From Pseudomonas pisciculturae (GTDB taxonomy: Bacteria > Pseudomonadota > Gammaproteobacteria > Pseudomonadales > Pseudomonadaceae), in contig NZ_JACVZE010000003.1 in NCBI RefSeq assembly GCF_015461805.1, positions 496,001-560,000 of the forward strand: DNA of 64,000 nucleotides, in the 5' to 3' direction. The position numbers and the translations under genes were made by a program. A model generated the notes under the pieces. It did not search any database and had not been told where the DNA came from. It saw only the letters and a program-made list of their open reading frames with translations. Positions 58,725 through 64,000 of the stretch are shown here, one piece after another. How positions within the stretch are numbered: position 1 is the first letter of the stretch; each line of letters begins with the position of its first letter.

Positions 58725-59836
58725 CCGCCGCCCACTCTCAACTGCGCGACCTGGGCCTACCGCCCAGGGACGCCGAGCAGACAGAACTGCATCCGGACCT
58801 GAACCGCGCCCATGTGCGCTTTATCAACCTGGGCAAGAGCTATGACGGCAAGGTACATGCGCTGCAAGGTATCGACTTGGCGATCCAACGCGGTGAAGTG
58901 TTTGGCATTATCGGCCGCAGCGGCGCCGGCAAATCCTCGCTGATCCGCACCATCAACCGCCTGGAGCAACCCAGCAGCGGTCGGGTGCTGATCGACCAGG
59001 TGGACATCGGCGATTACGACGAAGACCACCTGGTGGCGCTGCGTCGGCGCATCGGCATGATCTTCCAGCACTTCAACCTGATGTCGGCCAAGACCGTGTG
59101 GCAGAACGTTGAGTTGCCGCTCAAAGTGGCCGGCGTGCCCAAGCTGCAACGTGAGCAAAAGGTGCGCGAGCTGCTGGAGCTGGTGGGTTTGCAGGACAAG
59201 CACAAATCCTACCCGGCGCAGCTTTCCGGTGGGCAGAAACAGCGCGTAGGCATTGCCCGCTCGCTGGTGCACGACCCACAGATTCTGCTGTGCGACGAGG
59301 CCACCTCGGCCCTTGACCCGGAGACTACGCAGTCGATTCTTGGCCTGCTGCGCGAGATCAACCAGCGCCTGGGCCTAACCATCGTGTTGATCACTCACGA
59401 AATGGCGGTAATCCGCGAAATCTGCGACCGCGTGGTGGTGTTGGAGCACGGGCATATCGTCGAGCAAGGCCCGGTGTGGCAGGTGTTTGGCGACCCACAG
59501 CATGAGGTCAGCAAAACCCTGCTGGCGCCGCTGCAACACGGGCTGCCGCCAGAGCTGCAAAGCCGTTTGCAGGCTAACCCGGCGTCGGCCGAGGCCGCCG
59601 TGGTGCTGCGCTTGCAGTTCACCGGCAGCGACACCGACGAACCGGACCTGGCCGCGCTCTTCAGCGCTCTCGGCGGGCGGGTGCGCTTGCTGCAAGGCGG
59701 TGTGGAACGCATCCAGGGGCACGCCCTGGGGCAATTGCTGCTGGCGGTGAACGGTTCGCCCCACAGCGCCGAAGAATTGCGCAACCGCGCCGCGAATTGG
59801 GCGCAACAGGTGGAGGTGCTGGGCTATGTGGTTTGA
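58721..59836 (+). CDS. metN: MetN-type ABC transporter ATP-binding protein
   Basis: 371 residues. Walker [11 protein letters not shown]-loop [13 protein letters not shown], signature [15 protein letters not shown], Walker [14 protein letters not shown]-loop ITHEM. A C-terminal NIL-type domain (about 270-371) is the methionine-sensing domain of MetN. The first 33 residues ([15 protein letters not shown]...) extend beyond the usual MetN start. Overlaps metQ by four bases and metI by eleven. Confidence 0.9.
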   Translation: MTAAHSQLRDLGLPPRDAEQTELHPDLNRAHVRFINLGKSYDGKVHALQGIDLAIQRGEVFGIIGRSGAGKSSLIRTINRLEQPSSGRVLIDQVDIGDYDEDHLVALRRRIGMIFQHFNLMSAKTVWQNVELPLKVAGVPKLQREQKVRELLELVGLQDKHKSYPAQLSGGQKQRVGIARSLVHDPQILLCDEATSALDPETTQSILGLLREINQRLGLTIVLITHEMAVIREICDRVVVLEHGHIVEQGPVWQVFGDPQHEVSKTLLAPLQHGLPPELQSRLQANPASAEAAVVLRLQFTGSDTDEPDLAALFSALGGRVRLLQGGVERIQGHALGQLLLAVNGSPHSAEELRNRAANWAQQVEVLGYVV

Positions 59837-60470
59837 TCGTTTATTGCAGGGCGCCATCGACACCTTGTTGATGGTCGGTGTGTCGTCACTGATTGCGTTG
59901 CTGGTGGGGATTCCGTTGGCGGTATTTTTGGTCACCAGCGATAAGGGCGGCATCTACCAAGCCCCGGCGTTGAACCGAGTGCTGGGGGCGTTCGTTAACT
60001 TGTTCCGCTCGATCCCATTCTTGATTTTGATGGTGGCGTTGATTCCGTTCACAAGACTGATCGTCGGCACCACCTACGGCGTATGGGCGGCCGTTGTACC
60101 GCTGACCATCGCCGCCACGCCGTTCTTTGCCCGAATCGCCGAGGTGAGCCTGCGCGAAGTCGACCACGGCCTGATCGAAGCGGCGCAAGCCATGGGCTGC
60201 CGACGCTGGCACATCATCTGGCATGTGCTGTTGCCAGAGGCGCTGCCGGGGATTGTCGGCGGGTTCACCATTACCCTGGTGACGATGATCAACTCATCGG
60301 CCATGGCCGGTGCGATTGGTGCCGGCGGTTTGGGGGATATTGCCTACCGCTACGGTTATCAGCGCTTTGATACGCAGATCATGCTGACGGTGATTGTGCT
60401 GTTGGTGGTGTTGGTGGCGTTTATTCAACTGGGCGGCGACCGCCTGGCGCGGGTGCTGAATAAACGTTGA
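59826..60470 (+). CDS. metI: MetI-type ABC transporter permease
   Basis: 214 residues with five TM helices and the EAA motif ([26 protein letters not shown]). [21 protein letters not shown] and [21 protein letters not shown] are MetI hallmarks. Inner-membrane channel of the methionine-type importer. Overlaps metN by eleven bases, implying coupled translation. Confidence 0.92.
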   Translation: MWFDRLLQGAIDTLLMVGVSSLIALLVGIPLAVFLVTSDKGGIYQAPALNRVLGAFVNLFRSIPFLILMVALIPFTRLIVGTTYGVWAAVVPLTIAATPFFARIAEVSLREVDHGLIEAAQAMGCRRWHIIWHVLLPEALPGIVGGFTITLVTMINSSAMAGAIGAGGLGDIAYRYGYQRFDTQIMLTVIVLLVVLVAFIQLGGDRLARVLNKR

Positions 60471-60560
60471 AAGCCTGGGGCTGCTGCGCAGCCCAGCGCG
60501 GGGCAAGCCCGCTCACCACAGGGTATAGTCGAGGCATGTCCATATCCGGTATTGCCCGCC

Positions 60561-61187
60561 ATGCCCCTCAAGCCCGACGACCTCGACAAAATCACCTCCA
60601 CCACCCTCGGCCACTACAACAGCGTGGCCGAGGACTTCCGTGAGGGCACCCGCGACCACGATGTAAGCCAGAACATCGACGCGCTGCTGCGGCATATCCA
60701 GGGCACCGCGCCGTTTACCGTGCTGGATTTCGGCTGCGGGCCGGGGCGGGACTTGCAGACGTTCACGCGCATGGGGCACATCGCCGTGGGCCTGGACGGC
60801 TCCGAGCGGTTTGCGCAGATGGCGCGCGAAGACAGTGGCTGTGAGGTGTTGCAGCAGGACTTTCTGAAGCTGGATCTACCCGTTGAACGTTTCGACGGGA
60901 TCTTTGCCAACGCCGTGCTGTTTCATATCCCCAAGCAGGAATTGCCCCGGGTGCTCAAGCAGCTGCACGGGGCGTTGAAGCCTGGGGGCGTGTTGTTCAG
61001 TTCCAATCCTCGGGGTGAGAACCGGGAAGGTTGGAACGGGCCGCGCTACGGGTCATACCACGACCTGGCGGCGTGGCAGGCGCTGCTGGCCGAGGCGGGG
61101 TTTGTGGAGTTGGAGCATTACTATCGGCCTGCCGGGTTGCCGCTGGAGCAACAACCGTGGCTGGCCAGCGTGTGGCGTAAACGGTAG
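60561..61187 (+). CDS. Class I SAM-dependent methyltransferase
   Basis: 208 residues from ATG 60561 (a TTG nine bases earlier is weaker). SAM motif I VLDFGCGPGRDL, motif II-like GLDGSERFAQMARE, post-motif FDGIFANAVLFHIPK, then GGVLFSSNPRG. Methyltransf_11/25 type; the acceptor is unknown. Its position after metQNI may reflect a link to methionine/SAM but this is not shown. Followed by REP repeats. Confidence 0.88.
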   Translation: MPLKPDDLDKITSTTLGHYNSVAEDFREGTRDHDVSQNIDALLRHIQGTAPFTVLDFGCGPGRDLQTFTRMGHIAVGLDGSERFAQMAREDSGCEVLQQDFLKLDLPVERFDGIFANAVLFHIPKQELPRVLKQLHGALKPGGVLFSSNPRGENREGWNGPRYGSYHDLAAWQALLAEAGFVELEHYYRPAGLPLEQQPWLASVWRKR

Positions 61188-61213
61188 ATCTTCATCGCCC
61201 GCACCGGCCCTTT

Positions 61214-61359
61214 CGCAGGCAAGCCAGCTCCCACAGTTGACCGTATTTCAACGTTGAAACTCGATCAAATGTGGGAGGGGGCTTGCTCCCGATAGCAGTG
61301 GGTCAGCCAATAGATTGGGTGGCTGATACACCGCTATCGGGAGCAAGCCCCCTCCCACA
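61214..61359. repeat. REP half-element followed by a REPIN
   Basis: A lone CGCAGGCAAGCCAGCTCCCACA is at 61214-61235, then a full REPIN at 61270-61359 (TGTGGGAGGGGGCTTGCTCCCGAT ... ATCGGGAGCAAGCCCCCTCCCACA). Both lie between the converging methyltransferase and RND pump genes. A further weak REP-like segment is at about 60495-60520 after metI. Confidence 0.8.
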
Positions 61360-61362
61360 TTT

Positions 61363-64000
61363 TTAACCGCGTTTTCCCTGTTGGTCTGGCTTCGGTTCGC
61401 GAATTTTGTACCAAGCTACATACAGCGCCGGCAGGAACAACAGAGTCAGCAACGTCGCAATAATAATCCCGCCAATCATCGCGTACGCCATCGGCCCCCA
61501 GAACACTTCCCGCGCAATCGGGATCATGCCCAGGCTCGCCGCAGCCGCCGTCAGCAGGATCGGCCGACGCCGGTGCTCGGTGGCCTCGACCACTGCATCC
61601 CACGGTGAATAACCGGCGACTTCGTATTCGTGGATCTGCGTCACCAGAATCACCGAGTTACGGATGATGATGCCGATCAGCGCCAATATCCCCAGGATCG
61701 CCACAAAGCCCATGGGCGTGCCCGTGGGGATCAGCGCCAGCACCACGCCGATCAGCCCCAGCGGCGCGACACTCGCCACCAGGAACATCTTCTGCACGCT
61801 GTGCAGCTGGATCATCAGGAACGTCGCCATCAAAAACAGCATCAACGGCACCACGCTGGCAATCGGGCCCTGGGCCTTGCCGCTTTCTTCCACGGTGCCG
61901 CCGGTGGCGACCTTGTAGCCCACCGGCAGCTCGGCATTGAACTTGTCGATGGTCGGCGCCAACTGCTTCACCAGGTCGGTGGGCTGCATCTCATCGCGCA
62001 CCGAGGCCTTCACCGTGATCGTCGGCTTGCGGTCACGGCGCCACACCAGCGGTTGCTCCAGCTCATAGCGCACGGTGGCGAAAGCCAACAGCGGAATCGA
62101 GGTGCCGTTGGGCGTGACGATCTGCAAATTCTGCAAGGTTTCGGGCGTGCCACGTTCAGCATCTTCGGCACGGCCGACCACGTTGATCAGGTAGATATCG
62201 TCGTGCACCTGGGTCACCGAGGCGCCGCTGACCACGCTGTTCATCAACTGCGCCACGTCTTCGGACGAGAGCCCCAGTTGCCGCGCCTTGTCTTGAGCGA
62301 TGTCGATGCGCAGCACTTTGCCCGGCTCGTTCCAGTCGTAGATGATCTCGCCCAGGTGGGTGTTTTGATCGAGCAGGGTCGCCAGTTCGATGGCGTGCTT
62401 GCGCACTTGGTCGATGTCTTTGCCAGAGACGCGGTACTGAATCGGGCGCCCTACCGGCGGGCCCATTTCCAGCGGCTGCACATAGCTGCCAATGCCGACG
62501 AAATCATCGCGCAGACGTTTTTGCAGGCGCTTGATCAACTCGCCGCGCTCTTCCAGGCCTTTGCTGACAATCACCAGTTGCGCGTAGTAGGGGTTTTCCA
62601 GTTGTTGGTCGAGGGGCAGGTAGAAACGAATCGCGCCCTGGCCGATGTAGGTGCTCCAACGGGCAATGTCCGGGTCGTCCTTGATAATCGCTTCCAGGCG
62701 ATCGACGGCCCTGCGTGTCTCGTTGATCGAGGCATTTTGCGGCAGGTTCAGGTCGACGAGGATTTCCGGGCGGTCCGACGATGGGAAGAACTGGTTCTGT
62801 ACAAACTGCATGGAGAACACCGACGCCACGAACAGCGCGACGGTAATGCCAATCGCCCACCAGCGGTTACGCATGGCCCACAGCATACCGCCGTTGAACG
62901 CACGGCCGACCCGGCCCGGCTCGGCATCGTGGGGTTTCACCTTGGCGCTGAGGATATGCACACCAATCACCGGCGCAAACAGTACCGCCACCACCCACGA
63001 CACCAGCATCGCCACGGCAATCACCGCGAACAGCGTGAAGGTGTACTCTCCCGCCGAGCTGGCGTTGAGGCCAATCGGCACAAAACCGGCGACGGTCACC
63101 AGCGTACCGGTGAGCATCGGGAACGCCGTGGAGGTGTAGGCGTAGGTCGCCGCCTGCTCCTTGGTTTCGCCTTTTTCCAGGCGCGTGATCATCATCTCCA
63201 CGGTGATCATCGCATCGTCCACCAGCAGGCCGAGGGCGATGATCAGCGCGCCCAGCGACACCCGCTGCATGGTGATGCCGCTGTATTCCATGAATACGAA
63301 TACCAGCGCCAGCACCAACGGAATCGAGCACGCCACCACTAACCCTGCGCGCAGGCCCAGGCTGATAAAGCTCACCACCAGTACGATGATCACCGCTTCG
63401 AACAGTGCACTGGTGAAGCCACCAACGGCCTCTTCCACCACTTCGGCCTGGTCGGAGACTTTGTGCACGCCCACGCCCACCGGCAGGTCGGCAGTCAGTT
63501 CGTCCATGCGTTCATGCAGGGCCTTACCAAAGGCCTGGATATTGCCGCCCTTCTGCATGGCAATCGCCAAGCCGATGGCCGGCGTGCCGTTGAAGCGAAA
63601 CATCGGCCGCGCCGGGTCAACGTAGCCACGGCTGATCTCGGCGATGTCCGCCAGGCGATAGAAGCGGTCATTGAGCCTGAGGTTGACGTTGGCCAGGTCC
63701 TTCTCAGAGGCGAATTGCCCGGAAGTACGCACTGAAATGCGCTCAGGCCCGGCCTCGATCACCCCGGCGGGGGTCACCGCGTTCTGCGATTGCAGGCTTT
63801 GCACGACCTGGCGTTGATCAATGCCCAGGGCCGCCAGCTTGCGCGTGGAAAAATTCAGGTAAATCACTTCGTCCTGCTGGCCGATCATCTCGACCTTGCC
63901 CAACCCCGGCACCGACCGGATCTCGGCGCGCACCTGCTCTACATAGTCACGCAGCTGGCGCATCGACAGGCCGTCGCCGGTAAAGGCATACACCGAGCCG
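61363..64000 (-). CDS. RND efflux pump inner-membrane subunit (5' end missing)
   Basis: At least 879 C-terminal residues of an AcrB/TriC-type hydrophobe/amphiphile efflux RND protein; the N terminus lies beyond the window. Hallmarks: the central TM4 motif LGLLVDDAMITVE with the two aspartates that carry protons, the second TM block from about residue 720 of the visible part and the C-terminal LLTLLFLPALYVAWYK. The family most like it is TriC, a triclosan-linked pump. Adaptor genes would be expected upstream, to the right and outside the window. A REPIN follows the stop. Confidence 0.88.
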   Translation of the reverse strand, partial: GSVYAFTGDGLSMRQLRDYVEQVRAEIRSVPGLGKVEMIGQQDEVIYLNFSTRKLAALGIDQRQVVQSLQSQNAVTPAGVIEAGPERISVRTSGQFASEKDLANVNLRLNDRFYRLADIAEISRGYVDPARPMFRFNGTPAIGLAIAMQKGGNIQAFGKALHERMDELTADLPVGVGVHKVSDQAEVVEEAVGGFTSALFEAVIIVLVVSFISLGLRAGLVVACSIPLVLALVFVFMEYSGITMQRVSLGALIIALGLLVDDAMITVEMMITRLEKGETKEQAATYAYTSTAFPMLTGTLVTVAGFVPIGLNASSAGEYTFTLFAVIAVAMLVSWVVAVLFAPVIGVHILSAKVKPHDAEPGRVGRAFNGGMLWAMRNRWWAIGITVALFVASVFSMQFVQNQFFPSSDRPEILVDLNLPQNASINETRRAVDRLEAIIKDDPDIARWSTYIGQGAIRFYLPLDQQLENPYYAQLVIVSKGLEERGELIKRLQKRLRDDFVGIGSYVQPLEMGPPVGRPIQYRVSGKDIDQVRKHAIELATLLDQNTHLGEIIYDWNEPGKVLRIDIAQDKARQLGLSSEDVAQLMNSVVSGASVTQVHDDIYLINVVGRAEDAERGTPETLQNLQIVTPNGTSIPLLAFATVRYELEQPLVWRRDRKPTITVKASVRDEMQPTDLVKQLAPTIDKFNAELPVGYKVATGGTVEESGKAQGPIASVVPLMLFLMATFLMIQLHSVQKMFLVASVAPLGLIGVVLALIPTGTPMGFVAILGILALIGIIIRNSVILVTQIHEYEVAGYSPWDAVVEATEHRRRPILLTAAAASLGMIPIAREVFWGPMAYAMIGGIIIATLLTLLFLPALYVAWYKIREPKPDQQGKRG

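Overview
The window is a stretch of chromosome from a Pseudomonas of the fluorescens group. Evidence for this is a high-GC sequence with GC-rich third codon positions, many REP/REPIN repeats built on a GTGGGAG...GGCTTGC core, and gene orders that, from memory, match the Pseudomonas core genome: rml-dctB-dctD; cysQ-nudE-yrfG-LysM-lysR-fdhD-fdhF-like; pckA-hslO-PAP2-hslR-rimK-amgS/amgR-tex-thioesterase-gshA. No rRNA, tRNA, CRISPR array, prophage or transposase was seen. 59 coding features are listed; two of them run off the window edges.

Layout. 0-3 kb: a 966-residue fusion of a small-molecule kinase, a degenerate M23-like barrel and a PLP aminotransferase/phospho-lyase, with the first codons of another leftward gene at the edge. 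3.2-6.6 kb: dTDP-L-rhamnose operon rmlBACD. 6.6-10.3 kb: dctB-dctD two-component pair and a small thioesterase-like gene. 10.3-13 kb: cysQ-nudE, a yrfG nucleotidase and a BON-LysM protein. 13.2-17.4 kb: LysR regulator, fdhD and a YdeP-type molybdenum oxidoreductase. 17.5-23 kb: glycine-zipper protein, thioesterase, RecQ-type helicase, subtilisin-like lipoprotein and a DUF2135-TPR protein. 23.1-25.3 kb: accessory islet with a Fic/YhfG toxin-antitoxin pair, an unrecognised gene and a membrane-anchored DUF1493 protein. 25.4-39.3 kb: EamA exporter, pckA, hslO, PAP2 phosphatase, hslR, rimB-rimK, the envZ/ompR-type amgS/amgR pair, tex, a PaaI-type thioesterase and gshA.

39.5-60.5 kb is an organosulfur and cysteine acquisition supercluster. 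It holds tauABCD (taurine), an aldo/keto reductase, an OprD porin, betT (choline), epsC/cysE (serine acetyltransferase), dcyD (D-cysteine desulfhydrase), tcyJLN (cystine ABC importer), an unrecognised protein with an internal duplication, two SfnB-type flavin oxidoreductases, an NtaA/DmoA-type FMN monooxygenase and a metQNI-type ABC importer. Together these could import sulfonates, cystine and methionine-like compounds, release sulfite or sulfide, and build cysteine. A methyltransferase and the C-terminal part of an RND efflux pump close the window.

The less ordinary items are the kinase/phospho-lyase fusion, the 20-codon ORF whose stop overlaps the start of the first sfnB gene, the TM-DUF1493 gene and its unrecognised partner, the Fic antitoxin with a visible inhibitory motif, an NtrC-like perfect palindrome next to the PAP2 promoter, a BetI-like operator at betT, and the REPIN population with two aberrant members.
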